The position numbers and the translations under genes were made by a program. Positions 48,789-58,652 of a DNA stretch of 64,000 nt are shown here, piece after piece. The DNA is taken from contig NZ_QFFZ01000003.1 of NCBI RefSeq assembly GCF_004369225.1, positions 94,118-158,117 on the forward strand, written 5' to 3'. Source of the stretch: Pelotomaculum propionicicum. Its GTDB lineage: Bacteria; Bacillota; Desulfotomaculia; Desulfotomaculales; Pelotomaculaceae. The notes under the pieces are model-generated. The model ran no database searches. It saw only the letters and a program-made list of their open reading frames with translations, and had not been told where the DNA came from. Numbering within the stretch: the first letter of the stretch is position 1; each line of letters begins with the position of its first letter.

Positions 48789-51133
48789 CTGAAAGGGTCA
48801 ATTCACACCCGCATCTTTTTTTGAGTGAGCATATCGAACAGATAAATAAGGCGCTGCATGGCATTTGTAACTGGCATTCACAGGAGACAGTAACGCCGTC
48901 AATTGAAAATACACTGCAAAAGCTTGTTTTATTGCACGACGTGGGTAAAGGTACAACTGCCTTTCAGGACTATATAAAAAACCCGGCTGAATACAGAGGT
49001 GCCACGAATGAAAAATCTCATACTACTTTATCGCTGATTTTTACTCTTGCCAAGGCTATTGACGAAAATTGGGATGAACTGGAGACTTTTATCCTGGCCG
49101 CGGCTGCAAGAGGTCATCACGGAAGGCTTCCAACAATACCTGAGAGTAAGTTTGATGGAGTTAGTTGTCCGGAATGGGATATCGACAACTTTGCTGGCGG
49201 CGAAAAGGCCAGACTAATTAAAAAGCAGCTAAATATGGTTAATTATTCTGGTCTGACTAAAGAAACTGGGCTAGATCTTAAAACGGTTTCACAGTTAATC
49301 GCAAATGATAATTTCTCAAGACTCCTCACGAAGCTAAAAAAGTTTCTAACAAACAATATTAACTTAAAACTATTATCTTTATCAGAAAGGGAAGCAGTTA
49401 ATTTTAGGTTGAAGGCGCAACTTATTTACTCTGTATTTCTTGAGGCTGATAAAGCGTTTCTGGCTGTTTCCGAGCCCGCACATTATTTAAAAAGAGAAGC
49501 GCGGCACTGGCAAGTACGGTGGATTGACCAGTATATCGGGTCTCCGCCTGACACAAAAACAAACCGCTTAAGGCTAAAAGTCAGGGGCGATGTGTTAAAA
49601 GTTGTTGAACAAAATAAAACCGACAGGGTTTACAGCCTGACCGCACCCACCGGGAGCGGCAAAACCCTCCTGGCAGCTACCTGGGCTTTCAGGCTGAGGG
49701 AAATTATTGCCTCCTTGCCTGCCGCACCCCCGAAAATAATAATTGTATTACCTTTTCTATCAATTATTGATCAAACTATAAAAGAATATAAAAAGCTTCT
49801 GCAAACCGGTGGTTATGAAGCTGACGGCGCCTGGTTGTTGACCAGCCATTCCCTTTCCGACCGGAACTACGCTGAATGGCTGGAAAAAGAAGATGAACCG
49901 TTTTTTGTAGATACCTGGCGCAGTGAGTTAGTGATCACCACTTACGACCAGTTCTTGATGAACCTGATGGACCCGAGAGCCAAATACCAGATGCGTTTTC
50001 ACAGCCTGTGCGACGCTTTAATAGTTATGGACGAGGTACAATCTCTCCCCTGTAAATTGTGGCAACCTCTGGAAAGCATTCTAAATAGCCTTTCCATAAC
50101 GTGCAACAGCAGGATTTTATTAATGTCGGCAACACTGCCGCCATTCGTGAAAAACGCAATTCCGCTCCTTCCCGCTTACGAAAAATATTTTTCCCAATTT
50201 AAGCGGTACAAGTTTCTTTTCAGACTTAAAGACAAACTGAGTATTGAAAAATTTAAGGAGGAGCTTGAAAAAAGACTGCCTATATGGATCGAAGGAAAGA
50301 AACGTGTCTTAATTACCCTCAACACACGAAAATGTGCCCGGATAATAAGAGATACATTGGTTGATTCGATTATGGAGGGGCATAATCTACCTGTTTATTT
50401 TATTAGCGCTGATGTTACACCCCTTGATCGCTTAAAAACAATAGAGAAAATCAAAGAAGGAAAACCATGTTTTGTTGTTTCAACTCAATGTATAGAAGCT
50501 GGAGTCGATATCGACATGGATCTGGTTATCCGGGACTTTGCACCGCTGGATAGCCTCGTTCAGATTGCCGGGCGATGTAACCGTGATGGAAAAAAGGAAC
50601 GCTGTCAGGTAGAAATAATCGACCTGGTAGACGAAGATGAAAACAGGTATTCAGAAATGATTTATGATCCTGTCCATCTGCAGGTTACCAGGGAATTGAT
50701 TAAAGATATAATGGAATTGCCGGAAGAAAACGTTCTGGATTTATCCAACCGTTATTTTAACCAACTATTTGACAAAAAAGATACCGGCAGAGTTCATCTG
50801 AAAAGATTTGCCCGCTGGCAGGAGGACCTACCGGTGCATGAGTTGTTACGTGGAAAAGAACATAGACAATATACCTTCTTGGTAATTGAGGAAGACCCTT
50901 CTTTGCAAGAAGACATGGATAAAGCTAATAGTGTTGCTGACCGCTGGAAACGCAGGGAAGCCTGGAGAAGACTTGCTGGCCGTATAGCCATGGTATCTGT
51001 AAGTATTTATGCAAATCCTCACTTTCAACCACAACAAATTGCCAACGAGCACTGGGGACATTGGCTGTTACGAGAAGGATATTATTCAAGCGACCGTGGC
51101 TTATTAGTTGAGGGAACCGTTGCGATATTATAA
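48785..51133 (+). CDS. cas3: Cas3 HD nuclease-helicase (plus-strand I-B locus)
   Basis: Single-strand DNA nuclease and 3'-5' helicase recruited by Cascade. 782 aa. HD domain: HDVGKGTTAFQDY at about 56, RGHHGRLP after it. Helicase: TAPTGSGKTLLAATW, MDEVQSLPC, LLMSATLPP, CIEAGVDIDMD, QIAGRCNRDG. All motifs intact. Last gene of the operon; no cas4-cas1-cas2 follows. Confidence 0.95.
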   Translation: MTERVNSHPHLFLSEHIEQINKALHGICNWHSQETVTPSIENTLQKLVLLHDVGKGTTAFQDYIKNPAEYRGATNEKSHTTLSLIFTLAKAIDENWDELETFILAAAARGHHGRLPTIPESKFDGVSCPEWDIDNFAGGEKARLIKKQLNMVNYSGLTKETGLDLKTVSQLIANDNFSRLLTKLKKFLTNNINLKLLSLSEREAVNFRLKAQLIYSVFLEADKAFLAVSEPAHYLKREARHWQVRWIDQYIGSPPDTKTNRLRLKVRGDVLKVVEQNKTDRVYSLTAPTGSGKTLLAATWAFRLREIIASLPAAPPKIIIVLPFLSIIDQTIKEYKKLLQTGGYEADGAWLLTSHSLSDRNYAEWLEKEDEPFFVDTWRSELVITTYDQFLMNLMDPRAKYQMRFHSLCDALIVMDEVQSLPCKLWQPLESILNSLSITCNSRILLMSATLPPFVKNAIPLLPAYEKYFSQFKRYKFLFRLKDKLSIEKFKEELEKRLPIWIEGKKRVLITLNTRKCARIIRDTLVDSIMEGHNLPVYFISADVTPLDRLKTIEKIKEGKPCFVVSTQCIEAGVDIDMDLVIRDFAPLDSLVQIAGRCNRDGKKERCQVEIIDLVDEDENRYSEMIYDPVHLQVTRELIKDIMELPEENVLDLSNRYFNQLFDKKDTGRVHLKRFARWQEDLPVHELLRGKEHRQYTFLVIEEDPSLQEDMDKANSVADRWKRREAWRRLAGRIAMVSVSIYANPHFQPQQIANEHWGHWLLREGYYSSDRGLLVEGTVAIL

Positions 51134-51237
51134 TATTCTACCTTTCTCCTCAATTTTATTATACAAAAGGCTATCAAGCAGTTGCGCTTTTTTGGAGGGA
51201 ATGTAAATAAGAAAGTCTTACGGTACATAATACCATA

Positions 51238-51462
51238 CTATATCATCTTCCAAAACTCTTCTTCCGATATTCTGAGTTGTTGTTTTAATATCTTTCGCCA
51301 CAAGTTGGCGGGAATTTCCTTGCTTACAGAATGACTGACTCTTGTTCGTAAGATATCGCCATTGGACAACACTTTTTCATAATACCAGTGGTCTGTGTCC
51401 CTAATCATGACCCAGCCGTTCTTTTCACAGTATCTTTTTAGTTCGCCGAATTTCGGAGGCAT
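51238..51462 (-). CDS. HicA-like toxin
   Basis: 74 aa. KRYCEKNGWVMIRDTDHWYYEKV and KEIPANLWRKILKQQL fit the double-stranded-RNA-binding HicA fold (Gly-Trp, His, and the KEIP...LKQ helix). Probably an mRNA interferase. Start ATG 51462, two bases after the antitoxin stop. It lies between the two Cas operons, in the convergent gap. Confidence 0.7.
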   Translation of the reverse strand: MPPKFGELKRYCEKNGWVMIRDTDHWYYEKVLSNGDILRTRVSHSVSKEIPANLWRKILKQQLRISEEEFWKMI

Positions 51463-51464
51463 AG

Positions 51465-51884
51465 TTATAAATCCAGGAGGGATTTAATTTCCTGGTCACT
51501 GTCGCAAAGCAAAATCCGCATAACATAAGGAAAATGTGTCTTGCGGTTTGGGGCGTTCAAAAATAGCTGGAGCCGGTCAAGATAATCTTGAGCATAGATT
51601 TTCATCTCTTTAACAAGTTCGTCAAGAGCTCCGCCCAGGCTTGTCGCATTGACAGCTATATCGATTTCATTTAAAGCAACAGTTACGGAACCATCTTTTT
51701 CCGGTAAAATCTCCGGCTTTAGAAGGTAAGCCTTTAGTATATCCTGCTGCAACTCTCGCCGAAGCAATAAGACTTCTTCGTTTTGGTGGCGGTTAATGAT
51801 AACCGGTAGATAACGGTGCCATACGTTATCATAAATATCGGTCAGGGTTTTACGCGCATTCGTAAATTTTATCTCTGTAAGCAT
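51465..51884 (-). CDS. Antitoxin partner (Phd/RelB-like N-terminus)
   Basis: 139 aa from ATG 51884 behind GGAGGAGG. N-terminal half (TEIKFTNARKTLTDIYDNVWHRYLPVIINR) looks like a Phd/YefM-type DNA-binding fold; the C-terminal part (GSVTVALNEIDIAVNATSL) recalls HicB-type RNase H-like folds. Antitoxin-first order. The family assignment is by eye. Confidence 0.65.
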   Translation of the reverse strand: MLTEIKFTNARKTLTDIYDNVWHRYLPVIINRHQNEEVLLLRRELQQDILKAYLLKPEILPEKDGSVTVALNEIDIAVNATSLGGALDELVKEMKIYAQDYLDRLQLFLNAPNRKTHFPYVMRILLCDSDQEIKSLLDL

Positions 51885-52022
51885 GGTCAAACCTCCTCCA
51901 CCTCACTTTATCACGAAATGTACATTTTTCCCGCTCTTATTATGCAATGTTTTCTGCCGCGCGGGCCCTGCTGGCAATGGAAGGGCTGGACAGCCGTAAA
52001 CATTACGGAAAAAGAAATGCCG

Positions 52023-54542
52023 CTAAAACATAAAAGCCCTGCCTGATTTATCCTTGAACCCGGTTTCTGAATCATAATAGTCTTCCAATTGTCCAGGTGG
52101 AATCCACAACAAATTTGACTTTACACCGCCCCTGGCACAAAAATCCACCGGATTATTTTTCGCCGCATGATACTTGCGCACCTGGATAACATAGTCATTA
52201 ATTTTTGAACGGAGCACTCTAAGAATCGCTTTGCGCTGAAAAAAATCCGGCCTTTCCTTCGTCTCCCCGGGAATGGACTCATCTATTAAACCGTCAAATT
52301 TTTTCCAATCCCAACACTCCCGGTCAGCCAGAGCTTCCTCGTAGGCATCCGCCAGGCGGGACGCCAGTGAGGCCGGGTCAACGGATGTGGGCACCTCCAC
52401 AAAAACGTCCACCACTTCACCGGTATTGTCAATGAGTTTAAAATCCTGCAAAACCTCAAAATTTAATTTCATAACTCCTTCTTCCCAGATATGCCTGGAT
52501 TCCTCTGAAACCCCGTCTCTAAAAACCTGGTCATAATACTCCTCAACCAGACGGCCGTATTCGTTTTCCAAAATTTCTTCTTTCTTTTCCAGCATCGCCC
52601 TGGTGCGGTTAATATGGTGGAAAGCGTAAACCCTTTGCGCGTCATCTTTCACGGAAACAACATACACCGGTAAGTATTCTCCCTTTTCCCCTTCCCTGTT
52701 AACCCGCCCCGCAGCCTGAATGAGCGACTCCAAAGGCGCCAGGTCCCTGAATCCCAAATCGAAGTCAAGGTCCACTCCCGCTTCTATTGTTTGCGTGGAA
52801 ACCATGATCACGGGATTTTTTTGACGGAGCAACACCCTTGCTTCTTCAATTACCTGTTTGCGCCGCATTGGCATTATATTGGTGGAAAGATAGAGAATTT
52901 TAGGATTATCCGGTTCTTTTTTAAACCGTTCCTTTAAAGCGCGGAACAATTCGACGCTGCGCCTGATGGTGTTCACTACAACCAGCACGGATTGGCCGGG
53001 TTTTCTGCAGCCCGCGATTAAAAAAGCGAATGTTTCCGTATCAAGCTTTTCTTTTAACAAAGAAATCAACTTTGTCCGCCGGTTTTGGGAAAAATACCGC
53101 TTGTGATCCTGCAGTAATTCCAAAGGTTCACCCCCGCCCCGGCCGTTCTCTTGCAGAAGCAAATCGCCGAACTCCAAAATCTTAGGCTGTGTTGCCGTCA
53201 TAAGGATAAACCGGGTGCCATAAAATTCGCCCATCTTCCGCAAAATCGCGCCGATCAAGGGCTGGTACCGGTCAGGCAGTGATTGGACTTCATCCAGTAT
53301 CACGATGCTGCCGGCCAATTTGTGGACTTTCTTTAGCATCCGGTTGTTCCCGGTTAACAGGGAATGAAACAATTGTACGAAGGTGGTAAGGATAACGTCT
53401 CCTTCCCATGATTCCACTTCCAGCAAAATCTGTTCGAGAGGGACTTCCTCATTTTTATCGCCATCGTTCCGGGATATATCGGCCAAACTGTGGTGAATTA
53501 CGAGTCTACCGGCCTGCTTTGTACCCCCGGCCAGAACCTGTTCGTAAACCTGCCGCGTCTGCTCTATGATATTGATATATGGAATAGCCGAGATAATCCT
53601 GGGTGTATATTTTTCCGCCCTCTCAATGCGCTCCCGCAAAAGGAGGGCACATTCCAGCGCGGCCAAAGTTTTGCCCAGTCCGGTCGGCGCCGTAATCGTC
53701 ATGAAACGGATTTTCCGGATCTCATTATCATGAAGGGCACTAATCCTCCCCAGCATAGAGAGCCGGGCTTCTTCGCGTATTGAGCGAAGCCGGGCGTTAC
53801 CCAAACGTTTTTTGGACAAATAGGCTGGAACCAGATGGTGAGGAATAAAGGAAATCTCTCTGGTCTCAACACCGGCCGAGTCCAGCTTGTCTTTATCGAT
53901 CAGGAGCGAAAAGATATAAAGCAGGAAAAAATACCACTGGACGTCTTTTAAACGCTGTGCCAGGTGCTGTGGCATAAAGAGGAAATTGCGCTTGTCCCGC
54001 CATCTGGTGTCCGGATCTCCAATCTGTTTAAAAAATTCAGGTGTTAATCTTTCAATAAGTCCGGAATCCTCAAGCACTTCACCTTTCTTTATCTCCAGGT
54101 GTTCCCACAATGCCTTTAAAAGACCCCGGAAGGGTTCCTCCTCATAATCAGGAAAGAGGCCGGACAAACTCAGGGGAAGATGGTGGCGCCGGACAGCGAC
54201 ATAAGCCAGGAAAGCTGCTGCACAGCGCCGCCTGTCTCCATCCGGGCCCGGCAAAACATGCAGCAGTCTTCCATGCAGGTAAAAAGAAGAGATATGGGCA
54301 TGCTGCTTATGCGGCGATGAAATTTTTTTCAGGAGATAATCCTGAAAAAAATCGGTATACTTGCCCAGATCGTGCAGATAACCCATCCAGAAACCTATTT
54401 CCCGGACCGTTTCATGCGAGAGTGCTGGAAAGTGCAGGGACGGGGGTACCGCGCTTTGCATCGCCATAGCCACATTATTTAAGTGTTCGGCCAGAAGCTG
54501 CCGGCAGCCGTTGTAATGAGCGAAATATTCTTTCTGGCTCAT
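52023..54542 (-). CDS. cas3: Cas3 HD nuclease-helicase (minus-strand I-B locus)
   Basis: 839 aa, last gene of the minus-strand operon. HD domain: LHDLGKYTDFFQDYL at about 57 and RRHHLPL; helicase motifs TAPTGLGKTLAALE, LDEVQSLPD, MTATQPK, TIEAGVDLDFDLGFRDLAPL and QAAGRVNREG. All intact. Distant from the cas3 at 48.8 kb, so not a recent duplicate. Start ATG 54542, 4 bp after cas5. Confidence 0.95.
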   Translation of the reverse strand: MSQKEYFAHYNGCRQLLAEHLNNVAMAMQSAVPPSLHFPALSHETVREIGFWMGYLHDLGKYTDFFQDYLLKKISSPHKQHAHISSFYLHGRLLHVLPGPDGDRRRCAAAFLAYVAVRRHHLPLSLSGLFPDYEEEPFRGLLKALWEHLEIKKGEVLEDSGLIERLTPEFFKQIGDPDTRWRDKRNFLFMPQHLAQRLKDVQWYFFLLYIFSLLIDKDKLDSAGVETREISFIPHHLVPAYLSKKRLGNARLRSIREEARLSMLGRISALHDNEIRKIRFMTITAPTGLGKTLAALECALLLRERIERAEKYTPRIISAIPYINIIEQTRQVYEQVLAGGTKQAGRLVIHHSLADISRNDGDKNEEVPLEQILLEVESWEGDVILTTFVQLFHSLLTGNNRMLKKVHKLAGSIVILDEVQSLPDRYQPLIGAILRKMGEFYGTRFILMTATQPKILEFGDLLLQENGRGGGEPLELLQDHKRYFSQNRRTKLISLLKEKLDTETFAFLIAGCRKPGQSVLVVVNTIRRSVELFRALKERFKKEPDNPKILYLSTNIMPMRRKQVIEEARVLLRQKNPVIMVSTQTIEAGVDLDFDLGFRDLAPLESLIQAAGRVNREGEKGEYLPVYVVSVKDDAQRVYAFHHINRTRAMLEKKEEILENEYGRLVEEYYDQVFRDGVSEESRHIWEEGVMKLNFEVLQDFKLIDNTGEVVDVFVEVPTSVDPASLASRLADAYEEALADRECWDWKKFDGLIDESIPGETKERPDFFQRKAILRVLRSKINDYVIQVRKYHAAKNNPVDFCARGGVKSNLLWIPPGQLEDYYDSETGFKDKSGRAFMF

Positions 54543-54546
54543 GCCG

Positions 54547-55305
54547 TCACTCCATCCAGGTTATATACGTTCCGTCATCCAGCATCACCGCCGAGGAAAC
54601 CCTGGCGGTGACCGGAGAGCCGGTCAGGCTGATCAACATATCCGCTTTTCCCCGTTCAGTGGCCAGCCGGTCCCCATCGAATTCCAGAGGAAGCTCTTCC
54701 CTGATCAGACGGTATGATACAGGGGATTCCCCGAACTCTATTCTCTCCAATTTAGGCATGGGAATTACCGACAAAACCGGAACAGGTCCAGCGGGGACAA
54801 CTTCCTTCCCTGCCGTTGCCCCGTCGAATATCATCCAGCCCAGATGCATGGCGGTTCCCAGGGCCAGGGAGACGCCCCTGCTGCAATAACCCGGCCGGGC
54901 AGTTTTTAATAGATGTTCCAATTCGTCCATGATGCCGGGATCTTTATGGTAAAACCAAATCCGGTAATCGAGGAAACCTTTGCGTATATCCTGGGGGATC
55001 ACAAGCTCTGTGGGCGTCTGGCTGTGAAAATCCTGTGATCCGTTGAGATCATTGGGGCTTTTAATCATCAGGAGGTTCATTTTTTGCATCTGCTTTTTGA
55101 CCGGAGAACCGTTCATCAAAGCAACCCGGCAATGATCCAGGGAAAAAATGCCGTAATAACTGTCCCTCGGATACCCGAGCAGCCCTGCCACCATTCCGGC
55201 CACTGTCGTCCTGGGTGGAACCGTATAGGACAGGGCCGAGGAATTGGAGTAATAGCGCCTGAAATGGGCCATTTTCCCTTGTAGACGGAAAGAAAGTATT
55301 TTCAT
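54547..55305 (-). CDS. cas5: Cas5 subunit (minus-strand I-B locus)
   Basis: 252 aa from ATG 55305 (MKILSFRLQGKMAHFRRYY), with CAGGTGA upstream. SYTVPPRTTVAGMVAGLLGY is the Cas5 signature. The longer frame to 55350 overlaps cas7 and is not needed. Binds the 5' handle of crRNA. Confidence 0.92.
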   Translation of the reverse strand: MKILSFRLQGKMAHFRRYYSNSSALSYTVPPRTTVAGMVAGLLGYPRDSYYGIFSLDHCRVALMNGSPVKKQMQKMNLLMIKSPNDLNGSQDFHSQTPTELVIPQDIRKGFLDYRIWFYHKDPGIMDELEHLLKTARPGYCSRGVSLALGTAMHLGWMIFDGATAGKEVVPAGPVPVLSVIPMPKLERIEFGESPVSYRLIREELPLEFDGDRLATERGKADMLISLTGSPVTARVSSAVMLDDGTYITWME

Positions 55306-55322
55306 AACTTTATTCACCTGCA

Positions 55323-56447
55323 TTATTGTCTTGCGGGAACTGCAGCCCAAAGATCAACTTCTTCATCAAAAACAGGCAAGTTCTGCAGGGAAGAAAGATC
55401 GGACATCGGATGCAGCCAGCCGGTCACCTTTTCGACGTATCCTTTGCTCTTTAATTCGTCGATAACCCGCGTCATTGGACTAAAATCAACCGTCACGTCC
55501 TGGATGTTACGGATGGGTTTGTCCTCCCGCCAGGCGATGTCGCAGAAACGTCTAAGATCTCCCAGGTACCCGTCAAAACCCGTTTTGTATTGTACTTCAA
55601 TATAAAACAAAGGGGTTTGACCCTGTTTGCTGTCCGTCTGGTTGCTCATCATGCCCTGGACCAGGGCTTTTCTAAAAATACCCCGGTCTTCTTCAGTCAT
55701 ACCGGTAAGAGATGCGGCATATTTGTTTATCGTTCCATAATGGGCGATGAGGGCGTAATGAAGCTTGTGCTTCTTCCCGAACGTGGAATTGCCCTCGTTC
55801 ATGATGCTGGTAATGGTACTGGATTTAACCAGTTCCACCGGATGAAGGGAATACCCCCAGGTGATCTGCACCGGCCCGGTGTAAGTGCGGGTAACGCCTC
55901 CAACCGCCATGGCGCTGCCGAACAGGCGGATATCAATTAATGAATCTTTAATGATTCCCGTCAAAAAAAGATTGTTGAAATCAACAAATTCTTTAATCTT
56001 TTTAGCTTTTGAGTCTTTCAATATAAAGAAATATTTGTCGCGATAGCCTCCGGATATATTACTGAACTGCTTCCACTTTTCATCATTAAACACCTGTTTC
56101 AATTTTTTTTCATTCATTGCCTGGTTCCATTTTTCCTCAAGTACCGGTGCATCTTTAAATAATTGAGCAATTTTTGATTCGTCCGACAACCATTCCCCGA
56201 CAACTATTTCAAACATCTGGTCCATCGGAACTTTATCGTCCTCAAAGGTGTCGACAAAAATCCGGTACCCCTTTCGCTTCAGAAAATCACGGCAGTCCCG
56301 CTTGCGCCTGGCATCGCTCACCAGGGCCGTTGCCATTTCGTAGTCCATCCTGGGCCGATTCTCCTGATCCGGGTCTCCGTTCGGGTTGGTCATCACCGCC
56401 TCGAAACCGAATAAAAAGTCACTGTTCTGTCGTATCAAGGCATTCAC
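55323..56447 (-). CDS. cas7: Cas7 backbone subunit (minus-strand I-B locus)
   Basis: 374 aa. AVMTNPNGDPDQENRPRMDY at the N-terminus and TGPVQITWGYSLHPVELV in the middle mark the Csh2-type Cas7. The start is GTG 56447, directly after the cas8b stop, with GGAGGAGGG upstream inside cas8b. Longer than the plus-strand Cas7 by 46 residues, mostly an insert after residue 60. Confidence 0.93.
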   Translation of the reverse strand: MNALIRQNSDFLFGFEAVMTNPNGDPDQENRPRMDYEMATALVSDARRKRDCRDFLKRKGYRIFVDTFEDDKVPMDQMFEIVVGEWLSDESKIAQLFKDAPVLEEKWNQAMNEKKLKQVFNDEKWKQFSNISGGYRDKYFFILKDSKAKKIKEFVDFNNLFLTGIIKDSLIDIRLFGSAMAVGGVTRTYTGPVQITWGYSLHPVELVKSSTITSIMNEGNSTFGKKHKLHYALIAHYGTINKYAASLTGMTEEDRGIFRKALVQGMMSNQTDSKQGQTPLFYIEVQYKTGFDGYLGDLRRFCDIAWREDKPIRNIQDVTVDFSPMTRVIDELKSKGYVEKVTGWLHPMSDLSSLQNLPVFDEEVDLWAAVPARQ

Positions 56448-58502
56448 TTATTTACCCTCCTCCGTTTGGTTTTCATTTTTATCTTCATCGGCATTCCCCT
56501 CACCTGAGCCGGAATCGCTCGCCCCCTTGACCAGATAGGCATAACCGGACATGATATAAAAGACATTTTCCTGTTCATTGAAAGACCAGGCTTTTTCCAG
56601 AGAGCCAAAATAATTGTGAAACCTTTCCATGTACTGGGCTATATACAAGGGCACTCCTTCAAAATAATGCCTGACCAGATCCAGCGTGTCTTCGTATAGG
56701 CGCAGGATGTCCCGCCTGCTCATGCCCTGGTAATTAATTTTGTCTAACACCGGTTTTGTTTTATGACCTCTTTCCGATTGTTTCCAGGCCACTTGGTTAA
56801 CAAGCGCGCCAAGGTAAAAAAGCGCCCTGGCTTCCGGCAAAAATCCCTGCTGTTCTAAAAAGTCCTCCATCATTTCAACGGAAGACAGGCTTTTACTCTG
56901 ATTATTCTCCGCCATGTTTTCCCTCCTTCTCCATGCAAATACCGGCCTGTCCAGCAGTTCAAGCTGCCCGCACACGCGGAAAAGCGCCAGGTAAGACATG
57001 ATAACATGCTTGATGAAAAAATCTTCTCTACCATCCCGGTAGTAGGTGAGGTTCAGGTTTTCGTAATTGTCCAGTTTTTGCTTGGACAACTGCCTCAAAC
57101 CTTTATCCAGGGCCTCCACCGCGTAGCCGAATAGAGTTTTCGAATATACCATCTCACCGGACAAAAGGCTTTTGTAAAACGACAGTACCCGCTGCACATT
57201 CACCTGCCCTTTCTCCGTCTTCCGCACCGGAATCAGGTGATAAACGCTTCCCAAAGACATCGGGCGGACGTGCGGTCGCAAGGCCGCCACCCCTTCGGCC
57301 AACAGCCTCATCACCAGTTGGAAGCGAAGCAGCGGCACATCTTCAATGGTCTGCAGAATGGATACGGATTTCCCCCTTTCCTCCCGGTACACAATAATGT
57401 TGAGAGAATATAATCCACTGTTTTCGAAAGCTTCTGCTTCAACGAACTTAATCCATTCCAAAGCATCACGGCTTTGGAAGGCTAAATCAGCAATATCTCT
57501 AATTCTTTCAATATAATTATAGGAAAGGTGTTCAATAATTCCCTCCGGAAGGATAAAAGCATTTTCTCCCGCAATCCAGGTACGAAATCCTTCCCTTATT
57601 AACTTTTGCCCGGAGAGAAGTTTTTTGTAGCATTCGTTGCAGAATGCATATACACGGTCGTAACCACTTTTTCCTATCCCACTAGCATAATTAATAGTAG
57701 TCATAGTAAATATCTTATTTAATCCTGTTGGAAAAGAAAAATTATACTCGCTTTTTACGTCCGGCTTACGGTTACGGCAAACGGAACAAACAAGCCCAGT
57801 GTTATTGCCATGCTCTGTTTCAGTATTTTCCAGCCGGTTGACTTTTCCAACCAGCGTTAGGTAATCGGGATGCCTGGAGAGGATGACCGGCGGTTCCCCA
57901 TGACACCTCAGGGCTGGAATGACCAACAGAAACCTGGTGTTTTTATTAGTGACGCCCAGAGCGCGGCGGACCAGATCCTCAAAAGAAAACTTTTCTTCAC
58001 CCACAACGGCTTTTTTCTTATCTTCAATGCCGGTCAATCTGCCGTCTATATTGGGAAGAAGCAGCTTCTGCAAATTTACTGTCCCCTCACCCTTCTTACC
58101 GGTGATAGTAACCAGTTCTGCCTCTTCCATCTGCCGCAGTTTCCAGCGCAGTTCGGAATCTTTCATGCCGTATTTGTCAAGCATAAGTGCCAGGTCATTC
58201 CAAACCGTACTCAGGAGGTAAACCAGGGAACCCACTTCCCGTACGAGATAGTATTGTGATTGCGATCTTCCATTATTACCAAAATAATTAAACGTTTTTG
58301 GTATATCTGGCCTAAAAGGTTTTGGATCCTCGAACCGGATTTCCCTATTGTCCAAGTCAAAAGTTAAAAACACCACATACTGTTCGTCGTCATTTTTCAA
58401 CTTTGGCTGCGGGCTGAGCCTTTCTTTTACCAGCGAGGCCAGCGAATCTCCTTGCTCTTCCACCTGAACACCGGCCATCGCTGTGATTTGCGGTAGATTC
58501 AC
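56448..58502 (-). CDS. cas8b: Cas8b large subunit (minus-strand I-B locus)
   Basis: 684 aa. Two CxxC pairs (LVCSVCRNRKPDVKS and AFCNECYKKLLSGQK), the Csh1/TM1802 zinc site. Shares layout but little sequence with the plus-strand Cas8b. Start GTG 58502; a better ribosome site is not evident. Ends next to cas7. Confidence 0.88.
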   Translation of the reverse strand: MNLPQITAMAGVQVEEQGDSLASLVKERLSPQPKLKNDDEQYVVFLTFDLDNREIRFEDPKPFRPDIPKTFNYFGNNGRSQSQYYLVREVGSLVYLLSTVWNDLALMLDKYGMKDSELRWKLRQMEEAELVTITGKKGEGTVNLQKLLLPNIDGRLTGIEDKKKAVVGEEKFSFEDLVRRALGVTNKNTRFLLVIPALRCHGEPPVILSRHPDYLTLVGKVNRLENTETEHGNNTGLVCSVCRNRKPDVKSEYNFSFPTGLNKIFTMTTINYASGIGKSGYDRVYAFCNECYKKLLSGQKLIREGFRTWIAGENAFILPEGIIEHLSYNYIERIRDIADLAFQSRDALEWIKFVEAEAFENSGLYSLNIIVYREERGKSVSILQTIEDVPLLRFQLVMRLLAEGVAALRPHVRPMSLGSVYHLIPVRKTEKGQVNVQRVLSFYKSLLSGEMVYSKTLFGYAVEALDKGLRQLSKQKLDNYENLNLTYYRDGREDFFIKHVIMSYLALFRVCGQLELLDRPVFAWRRRENMAENNQSKSLSSVEMMEDFLEQQGFLPEARALFYLGALVNQVAWKQSERGHKTKPVLDKINYQGMSRRDILRLYEDTLDLVRHYFEGVPLYIAQYMERFHNYFGSLEKAWSFNEQENVFYIMSGYAYLVKGASDSGSGEGNADEDKNENQTEEGK

Positions 58503-58652
58503 TTGTTTTCACCACACTTAAATTGTATTTACCTTCAACAAAACACGACAGCTAATTAGTCTATGTAATGATTTTTATGGCAAAAAAAAGTATAACATGC
58601 TGTAACAGCACTGCCGGGAGCGGCAAATACCATTTTATCTAGTAGCCGGTTA

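Noticed and set aside
51890..52022. Plus-strand text LAMEGLDSRKHYGKRNAAKT at about 51970-52030 as the tail of a lost gene
   Set aside because: Only about 20 codons, no start or ribosome site, and no family recognised.
58503..58652. A guide-like repeat upstream of the second cas8b
   Set aside because: No ATTGAAAC handle or repeat core found in the gap.
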